Origin: a virus
Length of the DNA stretch: 64,000 nucleotides
Strand: one strand, 5' to 3'
Virus record (IMG/VR): IMGVR_UViG_3300021963_000040
Span: 62,001 to 126,000 of that record
Shown here: positions 57,492-64,000 of the stretch, one piece after another
How positions within the stretch are numbered: position 1 is the first letter of the stretch
How the letters are laid out: each line of letters starts with the position of its first letter
Position numbers and translations under genes: made by a program
The notes under the pieces: model-generated
Told to the model about the DNA's origin: nothing
Database searches by the model: none
Seen by the model: only the letters and a program-made list of their open reading frames with translations

Positions 57492-57568
57492 GGGCCTATA
57501 GCTCAGTTGGTTAGAGCAGGCGACTCATAATCGCTTGGTCACAGGTTCGAGTCCTGTTGGGCCCACCA
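57492..57568 (+). tRNA. tRNA-Ile2 (CAU anticodon, lysidine type)
   Basis: A complete 77-base cloverleaf with encoded CCA. The anticodon loop CTCATAA gives CAU. The anticodon stem and variable region (GGCGA...TCGCTTGGTC) match E. coli ileX (tRNA-Ile2), not elongator Met. After TilS modifies C34 to lysidine, it reads AUA, a codon expected to be frequent in this AT-rich genome. Confidence 0.88.
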
Positions 57569-57573
57569 TAATT

Positions 57574-58245
57574 ATGATTAAATATGAACCCGTTCCGTTA
57601 AGCGAACATGATAATTTACTAGGTGCAAATTTTGCTAATAATTTTGCACAAGAGATGAAGGCGTATTATGCGCCTTTTCTCGCCAAAGGACGTAAAATAC
57701 AGCTGGCCAAAGAAACTTGGGAATATGGAGTAGCGGACAGTATACCCGGAGCAGAATGGATAGGTAGCGGTAATAGCGTAGTAGATGTTCAAGCCCCATT
57801 ATGCGGTCTGGATGTTAAAGGCCTAAGTACCAGCAAGCTAGGAAAAGAAACTACCGAAGCCAGTTTTCTACAGAACTTACAAAAAGGTGCCGACGGATAT
57901 TCACAAGCATGGCACAATAAAGATTGGCTAACACTAAAGAATATTTTTGTTGATCCCTTAACAGCAAAAACAACTGGTATTAATAATTTACATTTACTGG
58001 TAATTGTTCGCACAAAGAATGATCAGGCGGTGCATTACGGTTTGCTTAAGGCCAGTCCGAGTGTGCTGACCGCCGAAGAATTTGTGGCAAAAATGTTTCA
58101 ACATGCAGGCCGTACAGTTAACGTGCCAATCATTGACACAGAATTTGGTAGGACTTATATCTGCATCAGCAAACGTCGATTAGAACTTAGAATCAACACC
58201 GAAGGCTTTGCGCCCTACTTAAAGTACAGTCATTCTAGTATCTGA
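57574..58245 (+). CDS. hypothetical protein, possible restriction-endonuclease fold
   Basis: A 223-residue protein from ATG 57574; the longer frame runs back into the tRNA. VVDVQAPLCGLDVKGLS near 68-84 could be the D...(D/E)xK motif of a PD-(D/E)XK nuclease; this is a weak inference. No other assignment is possible. Confidence 0.55.
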   Translation: MIKYEPVPLSEHDNLLGANFANNFAQEMKAYYAPFLAKGRKIQLAKETWEYGVADSIPGAEWIGSGNSVVDVQAPLCGLDVKGLSTSKLGKETTEASFLQNLQKGADGYSQAWHNKDWLTLKNIFVDPLTAKTTGINNLHLLVIVRTKNDQAVHYGLLKASPSVLTAEEFVAKMFQHAGRTVNVPIIDTEFGRTYICISKRRLELRINTEGFAPYLKYSHSSI

Positions 58246-58265
58246 CTCATTTGTTAAGTAATGCT

Positions 58266-58982
58266 ATGAATGGTTATATATTAATTCATGGCAAAAACTC
58301 CGGTCCCAGTAGACCTGACTGTGCAATGGGTGTGCTGGCTAGAAAATTACTTGATCATGGTCTAGTTGATTATCAAATTTACCCTTGGCAATGGAATAAT
58401 TTATATTCGAACACTTACGAAAGTTGTTTAGTGCAGATCAAATCCGCACGTGAACGACTTACAGCACAAGGTGCTACCCGTATACACCTAATAGGTCACA
58501 GTCTAGGCGGCAATGCAGTTATATATTATGCTAGTTTATATCAAGATTATTCTAGCTTTATTTTACTAGCACCTGCACACAATACTGAAATTCCTTTTAT
58601 TAATTGGTTGACCAATTGGAGTGTGGCACAATGTCATAGGGCTATTAGTGCAGGCCGCGGAGATGAACCTATGAGCCTTATTGATTTTAATGTAGATCGT
58701 GTTTATACCCAATGGGTTACTCCTAATAGATATCTTAATTTTTTTAGTCGAGAAGGTCCGGCTAATATGACACAAAATGCTGGCCGTATCCTAAACCGAC
58801 CACATGTCTATTGTATTGCACCAACAGAAGATACTACACAGACCAGCACTGAAGAATATCTATGGTCAAAACTTAAAGTAAGTGATCAAAGTGTTTTTGT
58901 TAGACCTAACGATACACACAACGGTGCGGCCCGTAACTATCATTTAGACATAGTTAACTGGGTAGATAATCTTCCCAAATAG
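58266..58982 (+). CDS. alpha/beta hydrolase
   Basis: A 238-residue protein with YILIHGKNSGP (oxyanion) and GHSLGG with nucleophile S79. Late segments PNDTHNGAARNYHLDI supply candidate acid and His. It lacks a signal peptide. It is distinct from the shorter hydrolase at 23589. It ends in TAG. Confidence 0.82.
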   Translation: MNGYILIHGKNSGPSRPDCAMGVLARKLLDHGLVDYQIYPWQWNNLYSNTYESCLVQIKSARERLTAQGATRIHLIGHSLGGNAVIYYASLYQDYSSFILLAPAHNTEIPFINWLTNWSVAQCHRAISAGRGDEPMSLIDFNVDRVYTQWVTPNRYLNFFSREGPANMTQNAGRILNRPHVYCIAPTEDTTQTSTEEYLWSKLKVSDQSVFVRPNDTHNGAARNYHLDIVNWVDNLPK

Positions 58983-59010
58983 TGTAGTTTAATCCAGAGC
59001 AAATTTGGCG

Positions 59011-59016
59011 TAAATA
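59011..59016 (+). promoter_or_regulatory. TAAATA late-promoter-like motif before csgF
   Basis: GCGTAAATATCTATA lies 40 bases before the csgF start, which suggests the curli cluster is transcribed late. Confidence 0.42.
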
Positions 59017-59056
59017 TCTATATGCCGTCGTGGTCTCTATGGCGGCGGGAGTAGAT

Positions 59057-59497
59057 ATGAAAAAGACGCTATTCATACTTGCCAGTACAATAACTTTAAC
59101 TGCACACACAGCGCCATTGGACTTTGGATTTAAAAATCCTAGTTTTAGCGGAGTAGGTTTTAGCAGTCATGTTCTCACGATTGAGAACCAAGAAGCTACT
59201 CGCAAGAAGGCTTTAGAAGATAAGATACAGTCTGCTATAGACAAGGCCAAGGCCGATGCAAAGAATACAAATTTGCAGAAATTCTTAAACAATTTAGAGT
59301 CAAGAATTTACGCACAAATATCACAGAATTTAGCTACTGCAATGTTTGCTTCTGGCGGAAGTAACAGCGGCAGTTTAAATTTTGAAGGTAACACAATATT
59401 TTGGACTAAAGATAGTTCTAATGTTTATCTAACTGTAACTGATACAGTAGGTAATCAAACACAAATTACTGTACCATTGGGTCAGTTCCAATTCTAA
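59057..59497 (+). CDS. csgF: curli assembly protein CsgF
   Basis: A 146-residue secreted protein from ATG 59057, with a GGGAG SD. A signal peptide of about 20 residues is followed by FGFKNPSFSGVGFSSHVL, which matches the CsgF N-terminus that inserts into the CsgG pore. Later FFDxx-free strands end in VYLTVTDTVGNQTQITVPLGQFQF, like the family end. CsgF holds curlin at the cell surface. csgG starts one base after its stop. Confidence 0.85.
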   Translation: MKKTLFILASTITLTAHTAPLDFGFKNPSFSGVGFSSHVLTIENQEATRKKALEDKIQSAIDKAKADAKNTNLQKFLNNLESRIYAQISQNLATAMFASGGSNSGSLNFEGNTIFWTKDSSNVYLTVTDTVGNQTQITVPLGQFQF

Positions 59498-59498
59498 T

Positions 59499-60446
59499 AT
59501 GAAAAAATTATTACTATTAGCGTTGGTAACAACTGTATTAAGCGGATGCGCTGTTTTACATAACGCAGGTTCTTTAGAAACAGATCCGACTGTAACAAGT
59601 CAACGTGAAGCAGTTAAAAAAGAATTTGACACTATTCCTGCACCTAAGGCCGGACGTCCTATATCAGTAGCTGTTTATAGTTTCCAGGACAAAACAGGTC
59701 AACGTAGACCTCAAGCAAATATTGCCAGTCTAAGTACAGCAGTAACACAGGGAGCAGAGTCATTTTTAATTCAGGCCCTACAAAATGTAGGTGGTGGTAA
59801 ATGGTTTGAAGTAGTTGAACGTGTTGGTGTTGATAACTTAACAAAAGAACGTTTAATTATTCGTCAAATGCGTGAAGCATACGAAGGCGCTAATGCCAAA
59901 CCATTGATGCCTTTGCAATTTGCGGGAATGATTATTGAAGGTGGTATAATTGGTTATGACCAAAGTACATCCAGCGGCGGTGCAGGCATGCGTGTATTTG
60001 GTTTAGGAAAACAAAGTCAATGGAGCCAAGATGTAGTTACCATTAGTCTTAGAGCAGTTAGCGTTAATACAGGTAAAGTACTGTTAACGGTTACAGTACA
60101 AAAAACTATATTAAGCACATCAGATGGTTTAACTTCAGTTAAATTCTTTGATATGGGAACTAAAGCATTTGAAGCAGAAGCAGGATTAACTATCAATGAG
60201 CCCGGTACTTATGCTGTTAAATCCGCAGTAGAGATGGCCGTTGTAGAATTAATTAAAGAAGGCCGAAAGAAGGATATTTGGGCCTTCAAAGAGGGGGAAG
60301 CAGATGACATGGTTCAAAAGAAGTCCGAGAGCAAAACCACTGGCGAAACAAAGCCATCACTTTCACAGTCCAATGAGTCAGCAGATACTGGCTCAAACAA
60401 CAGAAGAACAGAGAACAACAACAACCCACACCCAGAAAACAGATAA
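59499..60446 (+). CDS. csgG: curli secretion channel CsgG
   Basis: A 315-residue outer-membrane lipoprotein. A signal peptide ends in lipobox LSGC with C17. The conserved CsgG core follows (VAVYSFQDKTGQRRPQA, ALQNVGGGKWFEVVERVGVDNLTKER, ISLRAVSVNTGKVL, FFDMGTKAFEAEAGLTINEP). CsgG forms a nonameric pore exporting curlin. An extra disordered Glu/Ser/Asn tail (about 275-315) is unlike bacterial CsgG. It is the best-supported gene of the cluster. Confidence 0.95.
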   Translation: MKKLLLLALVTTVLSGCAVLHNAGSLETDPTVTSQREAVKKEFDTIPAPKAGRPISVAVYSFQDKTGQRRPQANIASLSTAVTQGAESFLIQALQNVGGGKWFEVVERVGVDNLTKERLIIRQMREAYEGANAKPLMPLQFAGMIIEGGIIGYDQSTSSGGAGMRVFGLGKQSQWSQDVVTISLRAVSVNTGKVLLTVTVQKTILSTSDGLTSVKFFDMGTKAFEAEAGLTINEPGTYAVKSAVEMAVVELIKEGRKKDIWAFKEGEADDMVQKKSESKTTGETKPSLSQSNESADTGSNNRRTENNNNPHPENR

Positions 60447-60536
60447 AAAGAAAAAGAAAGAATAACCTAAGTGCAGTACCGGCTTTGGTTGTTTAAAATA
60501 TATATGGAGCTCGTTCAATAAACGATGTAAAATGAA

Positions 60537-61343
60537 ATGAAGAAAACTAAAAGTCCAAGTAAAACAATACTAGCTGGTCTATTGTTTAGTTTAATTGGTA
60601 CAAGTGCGTTAGCTGTTGATAACAGTATTTTTATCGACCAAGCGGGAGATAACGCACAAATTACCGTACTACAAGACGGAGCGGGTAATAGAATTAAAGG
60701 TATATTACCAAGCGGTAATGTCGGCCAGCAAACTGATCCTGCAAAAATAACAGGGGACGGTATCCAATTGGCTATATCACAGGTTGGTGCAGGCAATATA
60801 CTATCTCTGGGTATTAATTCATCTACTGCGGCAGGTGGATCAGCTACGAATGTTACTTTAAACGCCACTGGCGATAACAATACAGCAAAAATTAATTTAA
60901 ACAATGCCGGCACCGCAGGAGCTAACCAAAGCACTACGTTAACATTAACACAAACTGGCGATGGTAATGATGCTGATATTAATATCCTAGGCACCAGCAA
61001 CTTGGTTAACGTAAGCCAAGCTGGAGGAAATGGTATTCTTGTAGCAACTATTAACGCAAATAACACTACTTCTACTGTTACACAAACAGGAACTGGTGGA
61101 GACAGTACAACACTTAATTTGTCAAGTTCTAAAGGTACAGTTGACATTACTACTGCCGGTGGTACAAACACCACAAGCGTAACACAAACTGGTACAGCCG
61201 GAACGCTTGGTCATTATACTAAGGTCGATATTTCTGGTGCTGGTAATAATACTACAATTCAGCAAGGTGGTAGTATTGATACTACAGTCAACTTAAAGAG
61301 TGTAGGATCCGGCAATACCTTTAACATTAACACACACAATTAA
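60537..61343 (+). CDS. curlin-like amyloid subunit (CsgA/B type)
   Basis: A 268-residue protein with a signal peptide (ending TSALA). It then has about ten short repeats of the (S/T)Q.G..N.(A/I)xIxx type, for example IDQAGDNAQITVLQDGAGN, LTQTGDGNDADINI, VTQTGTGGDSTTLNL, IQQGG. This is the Gln/Asn-rich beta-strand repeat pattern of curlins. It is longer than the bacterial CsgA. The 90-base gap from csgG shows no clear promoter. Confidence 0.88.
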   Translation: MKKTKSPSKTILAGLLFSLIGTSALAVDNSIFIDQAGDNAQITVLQDGAGNRIKGILPSGNVGQQTDPAKITGDGIQLAISQVGAGNILSLGINSSTAAGGSATNVTLNATGDNNTAKINLNNAGTAGANQSTTLTLTQTGDGNDADINILGTSNLVNVSQAGGNGILVATINANNTTSTVTQTGTGGDSTTLNLSSSKGTVDITTAGGTNTTSVTQTGTAGTLGHYTKVDISGAGNNTTIQQGGSIDTTVNLKSVGSGNTFNINTHN

Positions 61344-61344
61344 A

Positions 61345-62472
61345 ATGCGAGTTCTTACTTTGACATTGATTTGTATTGCCTTGAGTACCGGGGCAGGAGC
61401 AAGTCCTGTAGGCAAAGTAACTGAACAAACAAATGCTATTTCTAATATTATTAGAGAAAAACAAACGTTGTCTGCTCCTAAAGGAACAGGCGTTGAAATG
61501 AATGATGCTATCAAAACAGCACAGGGTAAAGTTGGTATTACATTTGAAGATGATACAAAAGTTCAGATCACTGAAAATAGCAAATTAATAATAGATGACT
61601 TTGTATATGACCCAAAAAGTAAAAGCGGGGGCAAGTTGGCCGTTAAAGTAGCATTAGGAACAGTACGTTATGCTTCAGGACAGATCGCTAAAACTAATCC
61701 GCAAAGTGTTGCTGTCAATACGCCTACTGCTACTATTGGGGTACGTGGGACTGATTTTACGGCTACTGTGGACGAAGTAGGGGCTAGCACAATTATTTTG
61801 TTACCTAGTTGTCCCGACAATTATAGAAACAAAATAGGATTTGATATTGCCAAAGATTGTAAAACAGGAACTATTGAAGTCAGCACTGACGTGGGTACTG
61901 TTATTTTAAATCAACCATTTCAGGCAACAAAGGTATCCAGCAGAAGTGCGCCTCCTCCTGCTCCAGTTTTATTAAAGTTAACCGAAGATGCAATTGGTAA
62001 CATTCTTATTTTAGCACCACCTAAAGAATTCAAGCAAGAACAGCATCAAACTAAAATAGATATGCGAGGAGCACTAGATGTAGACTTTCTTAAAGAAACA
62101 GGACTGGTAAACATATTAGATAAACAAAGCGCAGAAATATTTCAGGACAGCTTATCTCGTAACTTTTTAGACAATACATTTTTATTGAACATTTTAGATA
62201 TTGTCAACGCACAATTAGCGGCCCAGCTAGATTTACTCAATAGCACTAAGAGTGGACTATTACCAGACTATTTTGCATTAAGCGGTATTATTGCTACAGT
62301 TGACGAAGGCAGTTCAGTCACTCTCAGTAGAGACGATGGTAGCAACGTAATGAGCGTTACAGTTCCATATCATCAAAATAGTTTGATAATTATGAATCAA
62401 GCCAACATGGAATTTAAGAATAGAGTTAATACAGGGAATACTAGTACAACTATTAGTATAACACAAAAATGA
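61345..62472 (+). CDS. FecR-domain secreted protein
   Basis: A 375-residue protein with a signal peptide (ends GAGA). A FecR domain spans about 35-150: VGITFEDDTKVQITENSKLIIDDFVYDP, VALGTVRYASG and the signature TPTATIGVRGTDF. In bacteria FecR-domain proteins are periplasmic signalling or surface-matrix proteins. The C-terminal half is of unknown fold. It lies between two curlin genes and overlaps the second by ATGA. Confidence 0.82.
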   Translation: MRVLTLTLICIALSTGAGASPVGKVTEQTNAISNIIREKQTLSAPKGTGVEMNDAIKTAQGKVGITFEDDTKVQITENSKLIIDDFVYDPKSKSGGKLAVKVALGTVRYASGQIAKTNPQSVAVNTPTATIGVRGTDFTATVDEVGASTIILLPSCPDNYRNKIGFDIAKDCKTGTIEVSTDVGTVILNQPFQATKVSSRSAPPPAPVLLKLTEDAIGNILILAPPKEFKQEQHQTKIDMRGALDVDFLKETGLVNILDKQSAEIFQDSLSRNFLDNTFLLNILDIVNAQLAAQLDLLNSTKSGLLPDYFALSGIIATVDEGSSVTLSRDDGSNVMSVTVPYHQNSLIIMNQANMEFKNRVNTGNTSTTISITQK

Positions 62473-63062
62473 TGAGATTACCTGTTGTTATATTTTTATT
62501 ACTTTGTATGATAGTAAGTTGTACGGCAACTGTTTTTGCTGACAATACAATTATTGTTGATCAAATCGGTGACAACAATTCTTTTACTTTAGAACAAAAA
62601 GATGCTACTAACAATTATATTCGCATTAGAACAGGTACTATTAGCAATGTTGACTATACATTATTTTCAGTATTACAACAAGGTACAGGAAATAAAATTG
62701 CAGACTTTGAAATCAAAAGCGGTATAAACAATAATGTTACAACAATTCAAGATGGCACAGGTAATCATAAAGCCAGTATCATTGCATTTAACGGATCCGG
62801 TAATAACATATCTGTTAATCAGTCCGGCGCAGGCAATCATGAATTTAAAGTTGATAACTGGAATAATTCTGTTAACAACGGTAACACAATCACAGCTACA
62901 CAATCAGGAGGCGTTGGTGCCGACAAATGGTTTGCTGTAAACCTAAATGGTGCTACAGGTGCTAGCGTATCTGTAATACAAAACAATCCTACTACCCCAG
63001 ATCAAGCAAGTATGTTAATACAATGTAACCCTTGCGGATCATATAGTTATGTTAGAAATTAA
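62469..63062 (+). CDS. second curlin-like protein
   Basis: A 197-residue protein with a signal peptide (MMRLPVVIFLLLCMIVSCTATVFA; a Cys in it could act as a lipobox). Repeats DQIGDNNSFTLEQ, QQGTGNKIADFEI, QDGTGNHKASII, NQSGAGNHEFKV and TQSGGVGADKW follow. The more divergent first repeats may fit a CsgB-like nucleator. It is coupled to the FecR gene. Confidence 0.85.
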   Translation: MMRLPVVIFLLLCMIVSCTATVFADNTIIVDQIGDNNSFTLEQKDATNNYIRIRTGTISNVDYTLFSVLQQGTGNKIADFEIKSGINNNVTTIQDGTGNHKASIIAFNGSGNNISVNQSGAGNHEFKVDNWNNSVNNGNTITATQSGGVGADKWFAVNLNGATGASVSVIQNNPTTPDQASMLIQCNPCGSYSYVRN

Positions 63063-63106
63063 CAGTAACTATTAAACTCTGTGGTTAATTTGCGATGCAG
63101 TACACG

Positions 63107-63112
63107 TAAATA
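63107..63112 (+). promoter_or_regulatory. TAAATA late-promoter-like motif
   Basis: CGTAAATACTAGT lies 27 bases before the 63140 start. Confidence 0.42.
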
Positions 63113-63139
63113 CTAGTACAGTAGTTTTTGGAGGGGTCC

Positions 63140-64000
63140 ATGAATAAACTAATTAAGGCTCTAATAGCCTCTTTTGTCTTGTCTGCAGGTATTTCGCAGG
63201 CACAAACCTTAGACCTAAGTCTAAGTTCATCTGGTTGGGTATCAGGTGGTAACACCGGGCAAACACAAACCGGCAACTATATGGATACTGGTGTAGGTGT
63301 ACAATCTGCAACAGGAGCACAAACTATCGCATGTTGCGGTCCTAACACATGGGTAATTAGTCCATATACCGGCAGTACCATGCTAGGTATGCAACCAGGA
63401 AATACACAGAACTATTCTACAATGACATCTTCATTGGGTCTAAGTTCTGCTAGCGTATCAGCGTTAAACGCACAAGTTGCTTCCCAAGGTGGTAGCATTA
63501 CTAGCACGGCATGGATCAGTAAAGATTTTACATTCCAGGCCAATACACAATTTAAAATGGCATGGAACTATATCAGTACAGACTACGTTCCATTTAATGA
63601 TGGTAGCTTGACCAGTTTAGTTAACACTGGTTCTGCATCTACACTAGGTAAGATTAACGGCGTAACAGCTGAGTACTTACTGTTAGGCGCAACCAATCCA
63701 GGCACAGGTAACTACTCTACAGGTAGCTACGGTTCAACTGGCTGGCAATGGGTCAACTATGATATTACAACAGCGGGTACTTATAAATTAGGCTTTGCAA
63801 TTTTTAATCAAGGCGATACAGCACTAAGTCCTGTATTATTTGTTAACGATGGTTTAGGAACTACAACAAAGAACGGAACAGCATTTAACCCTGTTGCACC
63901 AAACGATCCTAATATGCCGACTACTAATCCAGATGGTACAGTAAGTGGAGGTGGTGGTTCAACACCTAGTGCTCCTACAGTAGTAAGCACGGCCAATGGT
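63140..64000 (+). CDS. large secreted protein, 3' end outside the window
   Basis: At least 287 residues, open to the last base. A signal peptide (MNKLIKALIASFVLSAGISQAQ) precedes a beta-rich domain with WNYISTDYVPFNDGSLTSL and WVNYDITTAGTYKLGFAIFNQGD, a pattern I associate with jelly-roll domains of surface and adhesin proteins. A Gly/Pro/Thr-rich linker starts near 260. SD GGAGGGG. It follows the curli genes and may be a further surface component. Confidence 0.75.
   Translation, partial: MNKLIKALIASFVLSAGISQAQTLDLSLSSSGWVSGGNTGQTQTGNYMDTGVGVQSATGAQTIACCGPNTWVISPYTGSTMLGMQPGNTQNYSTMTSSLGLSSASVSALNAQVASQGGSITSTAWISKDFTFQANTQFKMAWNYISTDYVPFNDGSLTSLVNTGSASTLGKINGVTAEYLLLGATNPGTGNYSTGSYGSTGWQWVNYDITTAGTYKLGFAIFNQGDTALSPVLFVNDGLGTTTKNGTAFNPVAPNDPNMPTTNPDGTVSGGGGSTPSAPTVVSTANG

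Noticed and set aside
57492-57568. Elongator tRNA-Met
   Set aside because: The anticodon stem and variable loop match tRNA-Ile2 rather than elongator Met; the CAU anticodon alone does not decide.
57535-57573. Extended N-terminus of the 57574 gene
   Set aside because: The extension is the translated tRNA-Ile2 T-arm.
1-64000. Genome-wide UAG recoding
   Set aside because: TAG closes five visible genes (24663, 26461, 27561, 44986, 58982), and read-through would give short, unconserved tails. Only one gene shows an internal UAG.
1-64000. CRISPR array, insertion sequence, integrase or attachment site
   Set aside because: No regularly spaced repeats, transposase, integrase or flanking direct repeats were found; the repeats seen are in-gene protein repeats.

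Overview
The window looks like part of the genome of a large, AT-rich, T4-like myovirus infecting a Gram-negative bacterium. The phage assignment rests on a gp61-type primase beside a gp41-type DnaB helicase, class Ia NrdA/NrdB with a glutaredoxin, a Cas4-like exonuclease, long structural and fibre genes on both strands, dense ATGA gene overlaps, and recurrent TAAATA late-promoter-like motifs. The Gram-negative host is suggested by consensus sigma70 promoters, a Pho box, a lipoprotein-type CsgG and a beta-barrel outer-membrane protein. The host genus cannot be read from the sequence. The two-piece tmRNA points towards phages of Alphaproteobacteria or of streamlined aquatic heterotrophs; two-piece tmRNAs are known from SAR11 and OM43 myophages.

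Layout: 0-2.5 kb is primase and helicase. 2.5-14 kb is a run of mostly unrecognised, probably virion-related proteins, many sharing an N-terminal M-[KR]-[IL]-x-x-[LF] motif, plus a ligase-like protein and an exonuclease. 14-19 kb is nrdA, nrdB, a glutaredoxin, a small barrel protein and a spike/CHAP hydrolase. 19-24 kb holds small accessory genes (cupin, PP-loop ATPase, GNAT, alpha/beta hydrolase). 24.2-24.9 kb is a circularly permuted tmRNA with a small ORF between its two pieces. 25-30 kb holds an outer-membrane protein, an amber-suppressor-like tRNA(CUA), Pho-box pstS, and terC behind a manganese-type riboswitch on the minus strand. A gene with an in-frame UAG as third codon lies at 29.4 kb. 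30.5-32.2 kb is an AhpC / class II aldolase / AhpD operon. 33.4-42 kb is a minus-strand fibre/structural block with plus-strand paralogues at 42.8-44 kb. 44-58 kb is an early-type block with sigma70 promoters: ClpP, SleB-like hydrolase, ClpX, IF3, S21, Hsp20, ClpS, GMP reductase, GIY-YIG protein and tRNA-Ile2. 59-64 kb is a curli cluster (csgF, csgG, two curlin-like proteins, a FecR-domain protein) followed by a large secreted protein cut by the window end.

How the parts may act together (inference): tmRNA, ClpX, ClpP and ClpS supply stalled-ribosome rescue, the degradation tag and the protease. IF3, S21, tRNA-Sup(CUA) and tRNA-Ile2(CAU) could retune host translation towards phage messages, several of which look leaderless, and one of which appears to start with AUU and another to need UAG read-through. 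PstS, TerC and AhpC/AhpD address phosphate, manganese and peroxide stress. The curli cluster would let the infected cell secrete amyloid through a phage-encoded outer-membrane pore.

No stretch above 300 bases lacks a gene. No CRISPR array, insertion sequence, integrase, attachment site or rRNA gene was seen. Terminase, portal and major capsid genes are not in this window.
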